Source: Pseudomonas saudimassiliensis (GTDB taxonomy: Bacteria; Pseudomonadota; Gammaproteobacteria; Pseudomonadales; Pseudomonadaceae). Taken from it: a stretch of DNA of 64,000 nucleotides. The position numbers and the translations under genes were made by a program. Below the pieces are notes generated by a model, which was not told where the DNA came from, ran no database searches, and was given only the letters and a program-made list of their open reading frames with translations. The stretch is from assembly GCF_000939975.1 (NCBI RefSeq), contig NZ_LK391969.1, positions 1,867,953 to 1,931,952 of the forward strand, written 5' to 3'. Positions 1 through 7,650 of this stretch are shown one piece after another (the stretch's first letter is position 1; each line of letters opens with the position of its first letter).

Positions 1-379
1 CTGTCCACATGCCGAACAGGGCCTGGCAGATGACCAGCGCCAGCAGGCCCAGCGGCAGTTTCAGGGGATAACCGTCGCGCCCGCGCTGTTTCAGGGCAAA
101 CAGCGCCAGGCCGAGAATGGTCAGCCCGAGCAGCCCGGCGGCATAGCGATGGATCATCTCAGCCCAGGCCTTGAAGGCCTCCACCGGATCGTCCGGGAAG
201 CGCATCTGCGCCAGTTCCAGCGCCGCATCGCTGCGCGGCACGCTGAGAAAGCCGTAGCAGCCGGGCCAGTCGGGGCAGCCCAGGCCGGCATGCACCAGCC
301 GGGTATAGGCGCCCAGCAGGACCACAACAAACCCCAGCAGCAGGGCGAGGACAGTGAAGATAAAACCCGGTTTACGCAT
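1..379 (-). CDS. ctaA: Heme A synthase (CtaA/COX15), partial
   Basis: This is the N-terminal part of heme A synthase, the membrane enzyme that oxidises the C8 methyl of heme O to give heme A for the aa3 oxidase. The ATG is at 377-379, and the reading frame stays open to the left edge, so the C-terminal two thirds are missing. The translation begins MRKPGFIFTVLALLLGF, a first membrane span, followed by GAYTRLVHAGLGCPDWPGC, which is the family's conserved first periplasmic loop with its cysteine pair. A later EMIHRYAAG segment holds the conserved histidine of the family. The gene lies 2 nt downstream of the preceding CxxxC protein, in the same direction as the cox genes. The assignment is firm for what is visible. 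Confidence 0.93.
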   Translation of the reverse strand, partial: MRKPGFIFTVLALLLGFVVVLLGAYTRLVHAGLGCPDWPGCYGFLSVPRSDAALELAQMRFPDDPVEAFKAWAEMIHRYAAGLLGLTILGLALFALKQRGRDGYPLKLPLGLLALVICQALFGMWT

Positions 380-381
380 GA

Positions 382-984
382 TCAGCCTACCTTGGATACT
401 TTCAACAGATGCCGCAGATCGTCCAGCAACGCCTTGCCGGGGTTGGCCGGATCACGGTGCAGCACAACCCGACCCAGGGGATCGACGACCCAGAGTTGCG
501 GCCCCTGCCGCCAGGCTTCGGGGTGGGCGGCGAGGCTGTCCCGGTACGCTGTCGGTGCCAGGGAGGCCCGCTGCAACTTGGGGTAATCCTGTTCCAGGCG
601 GCGGCTCAGCTGTTCGTCGGCCGGCTGCCCGAGGGCCAGCACATGCTGCACCCGGTCGGCCTCGCGGCCGGTGGCGACATTGATCTGCCGGGCTTCATGC
701 ACCAGTGCCAGGCAGGCCTCGGTACAGCCCTCTGGCGCCGTGACCAGCAGGCGCCAGGGCGCGCCATAACCGACCTGCTCCAGGCCCAGCTGCCAATCCT
801 CCACCGTCAGCTGGGGTTCGACCAGCGCGGAGTGGTTGGTCTGGCCCTGGGGAATACCGATCTGGGTGGTTGCCATCAGCCAGGCGACCAGGATCGGGCC
901 CAGCACCACCGCGACGATGGCCAGCAGCTTGAGCTGGCCGCGGGGCCGCTGGGTATCGGGTGTCCGTTCAGCTGTACTCATCAT
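382..984 (-). CDS. Membrane-anchored thioredoxin-fold-like protein of the cox cluster (PA0111-like)
   Basis: A 200-residue protein of unknown precise role that sits between SURF1 and CtaA, as in other pseudomonads. It has one N-terminal transmembrane segment (about residues 19-37) and a periplasmic domain. A C-x3-C motif (Cys87 and Cys91, GCTEAC) follows a beta strand, and the domain ends with DPLGRVVLHRDP. That layout resembles the SCO1/thioredoxin fold, in which CxxxC binds copper, so a copper-delivery or thiol role in oxidase assembly is inferred. The start at 984 follows a GGGGGA ribosome site inside the end of SURF1 and overlaps that gene by 17 nt. A second ATG follows directly at 981. 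An in-frame start at 1026 looks too far upstream. The histidine of true SCO proteins was not located with confidence. Confidence 0.85.
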   Translation of the reverse strand: MMSTAERTPDTQRPRGQLKLLAIVAVVLGPILVAWLMATTQIGIPQGQTNHSALVEPQLTVEDWQLGLEQVGYGAPWRLLVTAPEGCTEACLALVHEARQINVATGREADRVQHVLALGQPADEQLSRRLEQDYPKLQRASLAPTAYRDSLAAHPEAWRQGPQLWVVDPLGRVVLHRDPANPGKALLDDLRHLLKVSKVG

Positions 985-1726
985 TGATGTTCCCCCGGGG
1001 TTCGGGCCGCAGGCCGGCCCAGACAAACAATATCAGCAGCGCGATCGCCAGGGCGAACCACTGCACCGCGTAGCCGGTGTGTTTGGTGGCCGTCATCGGC
1101 AGGCCCGGCCAGTCCAGGCGCAGGGCGGCTGGACTGCCGGGTTGCAGCCGCGCCATCCACGGCAGCAGGGGCGCGCCGGTGTGGCCCGCGAAGGCCGGCA
1201 GGTCGATATGGCCGACGACCTTGGGCCAGCCGGTCGTGGGTGCGCTATGCAGGCGGAACCCCGGTTCCGTTGTAGGCAGTGCTTCCACCTGCAGCTGCAG
1301 CTGGCCCTGCGGCGTCGGGACGGCGGGCGGCTGCCGCCGGTCCCGCCAGGGCAGCCAGCCGCGATTGATCAGCAGCCGCTGGTCGCTGGTGCTGTCGTGG
1401 AAGACTTGCAGTACTTCGACACCCGGCAGGCCATCACGGGTGCGGTTGTCCAGCAACCAGGTGTAGCGGGGGTCAAACCGGCCGGTCAGCAGCAGGGGGC
1501 GCCAGCTGGGGTCCGCCGTGGGAGCCAGGTCAGTGATGGTGACGGCCGGCTGGGCACGCTGCGCCTCGATGCGCGCCTGCAGCTCACGCTTTTCAGCGGC
1601 CCGCTCCAGCTGCCAGAAGCCCAGGCTGACCAGTATCGGCAGCAGCGCCAGGGTGAACACCCATAACGGCCAGCCGGGTGCAAAGCGGCGGTGACGGGGC
1701 ATCAGCTCAACCTGGCTGCTGGTCAT
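968..1726 (-). CDS. SURF1 family cytochrome oxidase assembly protein
   Basis: SURF1/Shy1 proteins help insert heme a into subunit I of cytochrome c oxidase. This 252-residue protein has the family design: a transmembrane helix near each end (roughly residues 18-36 and 222-243) around a periplasmic domain. Family signatures seen are LGFWQLERAAEK after the first helix, LLDNRTRDGLPGVEVL, and NRGWLPWRDRR in the middle. The ATG lies at 1724-1726; another Met eight residues in (MPRHRRFAPGW) could also serve as the start. The 3' end overlaps the next gene, so translation is probably coupled. A divergent DUF2909 gene starts about 60 nt away. The call is confident. Confidence 0.95.
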   Translation of the reverse strand: MTSSQVELMPRHRRFAPGWPLWVFTLALLPILVSLGFWQLERAAEKRELQARIEAQRAQPAVTITDLAPTADPSWRPLLLTGRFDPRYTWLLDNRTRDGLPGVEVLQVFHDSTSDQRLLINRGWLPWRDRRQPPAVPTPQGQLQLQVEALPTTEPGFRLHSAPTTGWPKVVGHIDLPAFAGHTGAPLLPWMARLQPGSPAALRLDWPGLPMTATKHTGYAVQWFALAIALLILFVWAGLRPEPRGNINDEYS

Positions 1727-1787
1727 GGGCCGGCTTTCCTGCGCGGTCTATACTGCGGAACATTCTCTCGAACATGGACCATCGCTT

Positions 1788-1997
1788 ATGTGGTTGAAGA
1801 TCATCATCGTGCTGTTATTGGTCGCCATTGTCATCAGTTTGTTCAGTGGCGCGCTGTTTCTCCGGGATGCCGAGTCCGGCGGGCGCCTGCTCAATGCACT
1901 CACCCTGCGCATCAGCCTGACCGTGCTGGTGGTGGTGCTGATTGCCTGGGGACTCTGGTCCGGCGAACTGCAGTGGGGCGCGCCCTGGTTGCATTGA
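1788..1997 (+). CDS. DUF2909 twin-transmembrane small protein
   Basis: A 69-residue protein with two hydrophobic helices (MWLKIIIVLLLVAIVISLF and LTVLVVVLIAWGLW) joined by a short polar loop containing FLRDAESGGRLLNALTLR. It matches the DUF2909 'twin transmembrane' family found beside coxC and SURF1 in Pseudomonas, where it is also encoded opposite to the cox genes. No biochemical function is known. The location suggests a link with oxidase assembly, which is inference only. The ATG at 1788 was chosen because the protein then starts exactly at the first helix. An upstream TATACT (1749-1754) could be its -10 element. It converges with coxC, with a 12-nt palindrome (GCGGCGCGCCGC, about 1999-2010) in the 15-nt gap. 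Confidence 0.88.
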   Translation: MWLKIIIVLLLVAIVISLFSGALFLRDAESGGRLLNALTLRISLTVLVVVLIAWGLWSGELQWGAPWLH

Positions 1998-2012
1998 GCG
2001 GCGCGCCGCGGT

Positions 2013-2909
2013 TCACAGCACGTAGACGAAGATGAACAGCGCCACCCAGACCACGTCAACGAAGTGCCAGTACCAGCTGGCGGCCTCGAAGCCGAAGTGA
2101 TTGTCGGGGGTGAAGTGGCCCTTGTGCACTCGCACCAGCATCACCGTCAGGATGATCGCCCCCATGGTTACGTGAAACCCGTGGAAACCGGTGAGCATGA
2201 AGAAGGTCGAGCCATAGATTCCCGAATTCAGGGTCAGGCCCAGGTCCTGGTAAGCGTGCACATATTCCGCCAGCTGCAGGCCGAGGAAGATGACCCCCAG
2301 CACCACGGTCAGCAGCAGCCAGTTCTTCAACGCCTTGCGCTTGTTGGCGCGCAGGGCATGGTGGGCGAGGGTCAGGGTGACACTGGAGGTGATCAGCAGC
2401 AGGGTGTTGATCAGCGGTAGCTGCCAGGGGCTGATGGTCTCCTGCGGCCCGGGGAAGGCACTGGGGTCCGGATTGTTGACCAGTGGCCAGGAGAAATTGA
2501 ATTCCGGCCACAGCATGCTGCTCGAGCCCTTCTCGCCGACGCCGTCCAGCCAGGGGCCGGTGAGCACGCGCACATAGAACAGCGCGCCGAAGAAGGCGGC
2601 GAAGAACATCACCTCGGAAAAGATGAACCAGGTCATGCCCATGCGGAACGACCGGTCCATCTGCCTGCTGTACAGGCCCTGGCGGCTTTCCTTGATGACG
2701 TTGCCGAACCAGCCGAAGAACATCCACACCAGGATCAGCAGGCCGGCATAGAGAATGTATTTGCCCGGCGAGCTGCCCGAGCCGCTGCTCAGGCCGTTCA
2801 TCAGGGTACCGGCGCCGAACACGGAGACCAGCAGGCCGATGGAGCCGACGATGGGCCATTTGCTCTGGTCGGGGACGTAATAGACTTCATGTTCTTCATG
2901 ACTGGCCAT
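2013..2909 (-). CDS. coxC: Cytochrome c oxidase subunit III
   Basis: Subunit III of the aa3-type cytochrome c oxidase, a seven-helix inner-membrane protein that stabilises the catalytic core and the proton entry site. The 298-residue length is normal. Diagnostic stretches are SGIYGSTFFMLTGFHGFHVT (helix IV region) and the C-terminal SWYWHFVDVVWVALFIFVYVL-type ending (written here in part: WYWHFVDVVWV). The N-terminus keeps the usual HEEHEVYYVPDQSKWP. It lies 29 nt downstream of ctaG and reads in the same direction, as the last structural gene of the coxB-coxA-ctaG-coxC operon. A ribosome site GGAGAAC precedes the ATG at 2909. The call is secure. Confidence 0.98.
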   Translation of the reverse strand: MASHEEHEVYYVPDQSKWPIVGSIGLLVSVFGAGTLMNGLSSGSGSSPGKYILYAGLLILVWMFFGWFGNVIKESRQGLYSRQMDRSFRMGMTWFIFSEVMFFAAFFGALFYVRVLTGPWLDGVGEKGSSSMLWPEFNFSWPLVNNPDPSAFPGPQETISPWQLPLINTLLLITSSVTLTLAHHALRANKRKALKNWLLLTVVLGVIFLGLQLAEYVHAYQDLGLTLNSGIYGSTFFMLTGFHGFHVTMGAIILTVMLVRVHKGHFTPDNHFGFEAASWYWHFVDVVWVALFIFVYVL

Positions 2910-2938
2910 CTGTTGTTCTCCTTATTCGGCAGCCGGGA

Positions 2939-3508
2939 TCAGTTACTGTGCACCGCAGCCAGATCAAGGCTGGCCGCCATGCGTTCGGTCACATCAAACA
3001 GGGTGTAGGCCAGCGTCAGCCGGCGGACATCCTTCGGCAAGGCTGGATCGACAACGAAGCGGACCGGCATTTCGATGCTCTCACCCGGCTGCAGCACCTG
3101 CTGGGTAAAGCAGAAACACTCGGTCTTGTGGAAATAGGCCGCAGCCCGGGCCGGTGCGACACTGGGGATGGCCTGGGCCACCATGACGCGGTCGGTTGGA
3201 TTATGGGCGAGAAAGTTGACCGTGCGGGCCTCGCCCGGATGCAGGACAATCTCCTCCTCCTGCGGGCCGAACGACCAGCGCATGCCCTCGGCGTTGCTGG
3301 AGATGAACTGCACCCGCACATCACGCTGCTCATCCACCGCCTGGCCCTGGCCTTCCCAAACGCTGCCCGAGGTCTTGCCATTGATCCCCAGGGCCTGGCA
3401 CATCACGTCATAGATGGGCACCAGCAGGAAACCGAAGGCGAACATGCCTACCACCAGTAACAGCAGGCGCTTGACCAGACTTGCCGTACTCAGGCCTTCG
3501 GTGCGCAT
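2939..3508 (-). CDS. ctaG: Cytochrome c oxidase assembly factor CtaG/Cox11
   Basis: Cox11-type copper chaperone that delivers copper to the CuB site of subunit I. The 189-residue protein has one N-terminal transmembrane anchor (about residues 14-32, ending FGFLLVPIYDVMCQ), followed by the periplasmic domain. The copper-binding CFCF motif is at residues 131-134 (ECFCFTQQVL), and the adjacent LQPGESIEMPVRFVVDP is typical of the family. It sits 9 nt after coxA and 29 nt before coxC in one transcription unit. This is the Cox11 protein and not the unrelated Bacillus CtaG. Confidence 0.97.
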   Translation of the reverse strand: MRTEGLSTASLVKRLLLLVVGMFAFGFLLVPIYDVMCQALGINGKTSGSVWEGQGQAVDEQRDVRVQFISSNAEGMRWSFGPQEEEIVLHPGEARTVNFLAHNPTDRVMVAQAIPSVAPARAAAYFHKTECFCFTQQVLQPGESIEMPVRFVVDPALPKDVRRLTLAYTLFDVTERMAASLDLAAVHSN

Positions 3509-3517
3509 GGCAACCTC

Positions 3518-5101
3518 CTATTTCACTTCCGGCGGGGTGCTGAAGGTGTGGTAGGGCGCTGGTGAGGGCACCGTCCACTCCAGCCCTTCGGCGCCGTCCC
3601 AGGGTTTGGCCGGGGCGGGCTTGCCGCCGCGGACACACTTGATGACGATGTACAGGAACAATAGCTGAGTCGCCCCGAACATGAAGGCGCCGATGGACGA
3701 GACCATGTTGAAGTTGGCGAACATCATGTTGTAGTCGGGGATCCGCCGCGGCATCCCGGCCAGGCCGACGAAGTGCATCGGGAAGAACGCCAGGTTCATG
3801 CCGATGAACGACATCCAGAAGTGCGTCTTGGCCATCACCTCGTCGTACATGTGGCCGGTCCATTTCGGCAGCCAGTAGTAGGCCGAGGCGAAGATGCCGA
3901 AGATCGCGCCGGGCACCAACACGTAATGGAAGTGCGCCACCACGAAGTAGGTGTCGTGGTACTGGAAGTCGGCGGGCGCAATGGCCAGCATCAGTCCGGA
4001 GAAGCCGCCGATGGTGAACAGGATGACGAAGGCCACCGCGAACAGCATGGGCGCCTCGAAAGTCAGCGACCCGCGGAACATGGTGGTCGCCCAGTTGAAC
4101 ACCTTCACCCCGGTGGGCACCGCGATCAGCATGGTGGCGTACATGAAGAACAGCTCGCCGGTCAGCGGGATGCCAACGGTGAACATGTGATGCGCCCATA
4201 CCGAAAACGACAGGAAGGCGATCGCCCCGGTGGCGTAGACCATGGAGGTATAGCCGAACAGCGGCTTGCGACTGAACGCGGGGATGATCATGCTCACGGC
4301 GCCGAAGGCCGGCAGGATCATGATGTACACCTCGGGGTGGCCGAAGAACCAGAACACATGCTGGAACAGCACCGGGTCACCTCCGCCGGCGGCATTGAAG
4401 AAACTGGTACCGAAGTGGATATCCATCAGCATCATGGTCACCACACCCGCCAGTACCGGCATTACCGCGATCAGCAGGAAGGCGGTGATCAGCCAGGTCC
4501 AGACGAACAGTGGCATCTTCATCAGGGTCATGCCGGGGGCGCGCAGGTTGAGGATGGTAGCGATGATGTTGATCGCGCCCATGATTGAACTGATACCCGC
4601 CAGGTGGATGGCGAAGATGAAGAAGGTGGTGCTGTCCGGCCCGTAGGTGGTCGACAGCGGCGCATAGAAGGTCCAGCCGAAGTTGGGCGCGCCGCCCTCC
4701 ATGAACAGGGTCGAGACCAGCAGCCCGAAGGCAGCCGGCAGCAGCCAGAAACTGAAGTTGTTCATGCGCGGCAGCGCCATGTCCGGCGCGCCGATCATCA
4801 GCGGTACCATCCAGTTGGCCAGCCCGACAAAGGCCGGCATCACCGCACCGAACACCATGATCAGGCCGTGCATGGTGGTCATCTGGTTGAAGAACTCCGG
4901 CTGCACCAGCTGCAGACCGGGCTGGAACAGCTCGGCGCGGATGACCATTGCCAGCGTGCCGCCGAGCAGGAACATGGCGAAGCTGAACCACAGGTACATC
5001 GAGCCGATATCCTTGTGGTTGGTGGTCAGTATCCAGCGCATCGGGCCCTTGGCCGGACCGTGGGCATGGTCGGCGTGATGATTGTCGATCACTGCACTCA
5101 T
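3518..5101 (-). CDS. coxA: Cytochrome c oxidase subunit I
   Basis: Catalytic subunit of the aa3-type oxidase, carrying heme a and the heme a3-CuB centre that reduces oxygen to water and pumps protons. The protein is 527 residues with about twelve membrane helices. Key motifs are TTNHKDIGSMYLWFSFAM at the N-terminus, FGHPEVYIMILPAFG (CuB histidine and the cross-linked tyrosine), AHHMFTVG (CuB histidine pair region), and VVAHFHYVLVPG (heme ligands). The start at 5101 (MSAVIDNHH) is preferred over 5122 because AGGAGA lies eight bases upstream and because the longer form would run into coxB's stop. It follows coxB by 10 nt. Confidence 0.98.
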   Translation of the reverse strand: MSAVIDNHHADHAHGPAKGPMRWILTTNHKDIGSMYLWFSFAMFLLGGTLAMVIRAELFQPGLQLVQPEFFNQMTTMHGLIMVFGAVMPAFVGLANWMVPLMIGAPDMALPRMNNFSFWLLPAAFGLLVSTLFMEGGAPNFGWTFYAPLSTTYGPDSTTFFIFAIHLAGISSIMGAINIIATILNLRAPGMTLMKMPLFVWTWLITAFLLIAVMPVLAGVVTMMLMDIHFGTSFFNAAGGGDPVLFQHVFWFFGHPEVYIMILPAFGAVSMIIPAFSRKPLFGYTSMVYATGAIAFLSFSVWAHHMFTVGIPLTGELFFMYATMLIAVPTGVKVFNWATTMFRGSLTFEAPMLFAVAFVILFTIGGFSGLMLAIAPADFQYHDTYFVVAHFHYVLVPGAIFGIFASAYYWLPKWTGHMYDEVMAKTHFWMSFIGMNLAFFPMHFVGLAGMPRRIPDYNMMFANFNMVSSIGAFMFGATQLLFLYIVIKCVRGGKPAPAKPWDGAEGLEWTVPSPAPYHTFSTPPEVK

Positions 5102-5111
5102 GACAGGTCTC

Positions 5112-6236
5112 CTATTGGCCATTCTTGAAGTTGAGGATGTCGACGGGAGCGACCACCTCGCCGGTGTCGTTACCCCAGGCGTTGCGTTCGTAGGTCACGA
5201 CCGCCGCGATATCCACTTCAGACAATTGCTTGCCAAAGGCGGCCATGGCGGTACCCGGCACACCGTTGACCACCACATCGATGTGCGCGGCTACGTCGTT
5301 GAGCACCATGTCGCTGCCCTTGAGTCCCGGGAACATCGGCGGCAGACCTTCGCCGTTGGCCTGGTGACAGGCCACGCAGGTGCTGGTGTAGACGCGCTCG
5401 CCGCGTTCCATCAGCTCTTCCAAGGTCCATTCCTTGCTGGTCAACTCGGCTTCGGCGGCGGCGGCGGCCTTCTTCTCGTCAAGCCAGACGGCGAAATCCT
5501 CGGGCGTGCGGGCGTCCACCACGATCGGCATGAAGGCATGGTCGCGGCCGCACAGCTCGGTGCACTGCCCGCGGTAGATACCCGGCTCGTCGATACGGGT
5601 CCAGGCCTCGTTGATGAAACCGGGAATGGCGTCGCGCTTTACTGCCAGCGCCGGTACCCACCAGGAGTGAATCACGTCGGCCGAGGTAATCAGGAAGCGC
5701 ACTTTCTGGCCGGTAGGCACCACCATCGGCTCATCGACTTCCAGCAGATAGTGTTCATCCTTGGCGGCCTGGTTGGCGATTTGCTCGCGCGGCGTCGCCA
5801 TGTTGCTCATGAAGCTGACATCTTCGCCCAGATAGTTATACTGCCAGCGCCACTGGTAGCCGGTGATCATGATGTCCAGATCGGCGTCTTCGGTGTTGTA
5901 GATGTCGATCAGGGTCTTGGTGGCGGGAATGGCCATGCCGACCAGGATCAACAGGGGAATGACCGTCCAGAGAATCTCGACGGTGAGGTTTTCATGGAAT
6001 TTTGCGGGTACCGCGCCCCGGGAACGGCGATGCATGAACATCGACCAGAACATGACGGCGAAGACCATGGTGCCGATGACCACCGAGATCCAGAAAATGG
6101 TCATGTGCAGGTTGAATACCGAGCGGCTGACTTCCGTCACCCCCGGCGTCATATTGACTTCCCAATTGGCGCTGGCACTGGCGCTGAATGCAATCAGGAA
6201 CAGGCTGCCCAGCCAGGTGCGTGCATGTCGCAACAT
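5112..6236 (-). CDS. coxB: Cytochrome c oxidase subunit II with C-terminal cytochrome c domain
   Basis: Subunit II receives electrons from cytochrome c through the CuA centre. The 374-residue precursor has a signal peptide (about residues 1-23, ending SASASA), two membrane helices (about 44-68 and 88-110) and a cupredoxin domain. The CuA ligands are all present: His190, Cys225, Glu227, Cys229, His233 and Met236 (QCTELCGRDHAFM). A fused c-type heme domain follows, with CVACH at 287-291, so this is a caa3-like subunit II, as usual in Pseudomonas. The start at 6236 was chosen for its GGGGAAA ribosome site and clean signal peptide; the open frame extends to 6329 but enters the promoter. It is the first gene of the operon. 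Confidence 0.97.
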   Translation of the reverse strand: MLRHARTWLGSLFLIAFSASASANWEVNMTPGVTEVSRSVFNLHMTIFWISVVIGTMVFAVMFWSMFMHRRSRGAVPAKFHENLTVEILWTVIPLLILVGMAIPATKTLIDIYNTEDADLDIMITGYQWRWQYNYLGEDVSFMSNMATPREQIANQAAKDEHYLLEVDEPMVVPTGQKVRFLITSADVIHSWWVPALAVKRDAIPGFINEAWTRIDEPGIYRGQCTELCGRDHAFMPIVVDARTPEDFAVWLDEKKAAAAAEAELTSKEWTLEELMERGERVYTSTCVACHQANGEGLPPMFPGLKGSDMVLNDVAAHIDVVVNGVPGTAMAAFGKQLSEVDIAAVVTYERNAWGNDTGEVVAPVDILNFKNGQ

Positions 6237-6569
6237 CCCGGTTTCCCCTTGTTTATTGTTTTTATCACTCCTGGCAACGCCTGGAAGGTGTAACCAGATA
6301 AAACCGAGTATAGACCTGATCGCGATCAAGGCAATGGCTTTGATTGTGAATTCTCATTGAATTGTCAAGCTCGAATGAGGTCAATTGCCGGATCTGTCGG
6401 ACGCAGGTTTGAGCCGATGGCAACCCTGAACGGATGCGGGGTTGGTCAATTTTATCGTTCTTACCTGAGTCACTTTGACGATATAAAGGCACTCTGCTAG
6501 CTTGAATCCAGTCCAGAACCCTGAGCATTAGCTGGCGCGCCACCCGGCTCGCCTTCAGCGGGAGTATTA
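6237..6569. other. Divergent intergenic region between coxB and the PA0104-like gene
   Basis: This 333-nt gap holds no convincing gene. It is clearly more AT-rich than the flanking genes and carries promoters in both directions: the coxB promoter with an FNR-like palindrome (6307-6334), and a likely sigma-70 promoter for the rightward gene, TTGACG at 6475-6480 and TAGCTT at 6498-6503 with 17 nt between them. The stretch between the two (about 6340-6470) shows nothing I can assign; it may hold sites for other regulators of the terminal oxidase. Confidence 0.7.
6307..6334 (-). promoter_or_regulatory. coxB promoter with an FNR/ANR-type palindrome in the spacer
   Basis: Read on the minus strand, TTGCCT (6334-6329) and TATACT (6312-6307) form a -35/-10 pair 16 nt apart. 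The spacer is almost entirely the palindrome TTGATCGCGATCAG (6329-6316), one base short of the FNR/ANR consensus TTGAT-N4-ATCAA. Transcription would begin near 6300, leaving a leader of about 64 nt before coxB. A site at about -22 would block polymerase, so repression of the aa3 oxidase under low oxygen by an ANR-like protein is inferred. The sequence match is direct; the regulation is not shown. Confidence 0.6.
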
Positions 6570-7214
6570 ATGAAGATTTCCGAACTACGAGAACGCGTGC
6601 GCGCTGCCCGTGAAGATGATGGCAGTGCCGAAGCCTTGCATCAGTGGCTTGAACGCAAGCTGCCGCGACTGCATCGGACCATCCGTCTGCGCGATGATGC
6701 GGCAACCACCCTGTTCAATTTCATCCAGGCCTATATCGAGCGCGTGCCCGATATCATGGAGGCCGCCCAGTCGGTAGCCAACCATGCAAAGATGCGGCCC
6801 CAACTGATTCCGGTATTGAAGGTGGCAGAGGAGTTTTTCCTGCAACCCTCAACTGCGGCTGAATCGGAGCGGGGCTTGCTGGGACTGCTGGATGAAGCCT
6901 ACCTGGCCCACCGTCTGGTGGAGGAAGTCAACGACCGCTACGTCAACCATGGCGGTGAGTCATTGATTCCCATGAGCAACACCAAGGCGAACGTGCTCGT
7001 CTATGAGTTGCTCGGCGAGGAATACGCCAACGAGCTGGACGCCGCAGTAGACGAAGCGGTGAAGGGCCTGTTGCCGGAGGACGTTTTCGAGAGCCCGGCC
7101 TTTCTCGCCTACAAGGCTGGTATCGATGAGGATCTGCGCCAGGACATGTGGCGCCGCTGGCCGAGCATGGCCGAGGAGTTGGGGCTGGGGTTCACCTGGC
7201 GCAACAACCCCTGA
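6570..7214 (+). CDS. Conserved hypothetical protein (PA0104-like) next to cox genes
   Basis: A 214-residue soluble protein of unknown function. It starts MKISELRERVRAAREDDGS and is rich in charged alpha-helical segments, with no signal peptide, membrane helix or recognisable catalytic motif. A homologous protein of unknown function occupies the same place, divergent from coxB, in other pseudomonads. That conserved position is the only functional hint. The ATG at 6570 is preceded by GGGAGT seven bases upstream, and a plausible promoter lies 60-95 nt further up. The C-terminal half contains a tryptophan-rich MWRRWPSMAEELGLGFTWR tail. Protein reality is supported by codon usage and context. Confidence 0.85.
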   Translation: MKISELRERVRAAREDDGSAEALHQWLERKLPRLHRTIRLRDDAATTLFNFIQAYIERVPDIMEAAQSVANHAKMRPQLIPVLKVAEEFFLQPSTAAESERGLLGLLDEAYLAHRLVEEVNDRYVNHGGESLIPMSNTKANVLVYELLGEEYANELDAAVDEAVKGLLPEDVFESPAFLAYKAGIDEDLRQDMWRRWPSMAEELGLGFTWRNNP

Positions 7215-7374
7215 TCCTGAGATCTCCTACCAACTTTCTGTTTACCAGTAGCTGGTCGTACGGGCGGTGATGCCATCGCCCGTGGCGTACGCGGCTGCGT
7301 CTTACCTGGGCTGACCGCCCGCCCGGGTGGCGCTGCCTACCCCATGGGCGGGTGGCTGTCGCCGCCGCCCTTGC

Positions 7375-7650
7375 TCAGCTGTCCTTTTTCTTCAGCTTCG
7401 GATTGGGATAGAACTGCGCCACATGGGAGGTAGGCGCCGGTTTGCTCGAGGGCTGGATGGTCACGCGGGTAGGCAATTCGCTGGGCACGGAATTGCCGCG
7501 CGCATCCAGGGTATCGGCGTAGCCGCAGGCAACACACTCCCGGTGGGGAACGTCGTCGACCTGGAACATGCGGATGGTATCCATCTGGCTGCAGGCGGGG
7601 CAGACCGCCCCGGCAATGAAGCGTTTTACCGGCTGCGATGGGTTGTTCAT
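7375..7650 (-). CDS. YheV family small zinc-ribbon protein
   Basis: A 91-residue protein with two CxxC pairs (Cys17-Cys20 and Cys39-Cys42, in VCPACSQ and ECVACGYAD), forming an obvious zinc ribbon, followed by a flexible tail ending KLKKKDS. It matches the YheV (DUF2387) family of putative metal-binding proteins, which is often encoded directly after prlC. Its ATG at 7650 overlaps the prlC stop by 4 nt, so the two are translationally coupled. Its function is unknown. The start is fixed by the overlap; a longer open frame reaching 7857 is a prlC shadow. Confidence 0.93.
   Translation of the reverse strand: MNNPSQPVKRFIAGAVCPACSQMDTIRMFQVDDVPHRECVACGYADTLDARGNSVPSELPTRVTIQPSSKPAPTSHVAQFYPNPKLKKKDS

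Noticed and set aside
5082-6293. A 403-codon plus-strand frame opposite coxB
   Set aside because: coxB on the other strand has all CuA ligands and a heme motif; the plus-strand product is a mirror of it without any family signature.
7259-7284. Hairpin ACGGGCG-GT-GATG / CATCGCCCGT after the PA0104-like gene
   Set aside because: The stem has a 2-nt bulge and only a 2-nt loop, with no T-run; too weak to call a terminator.
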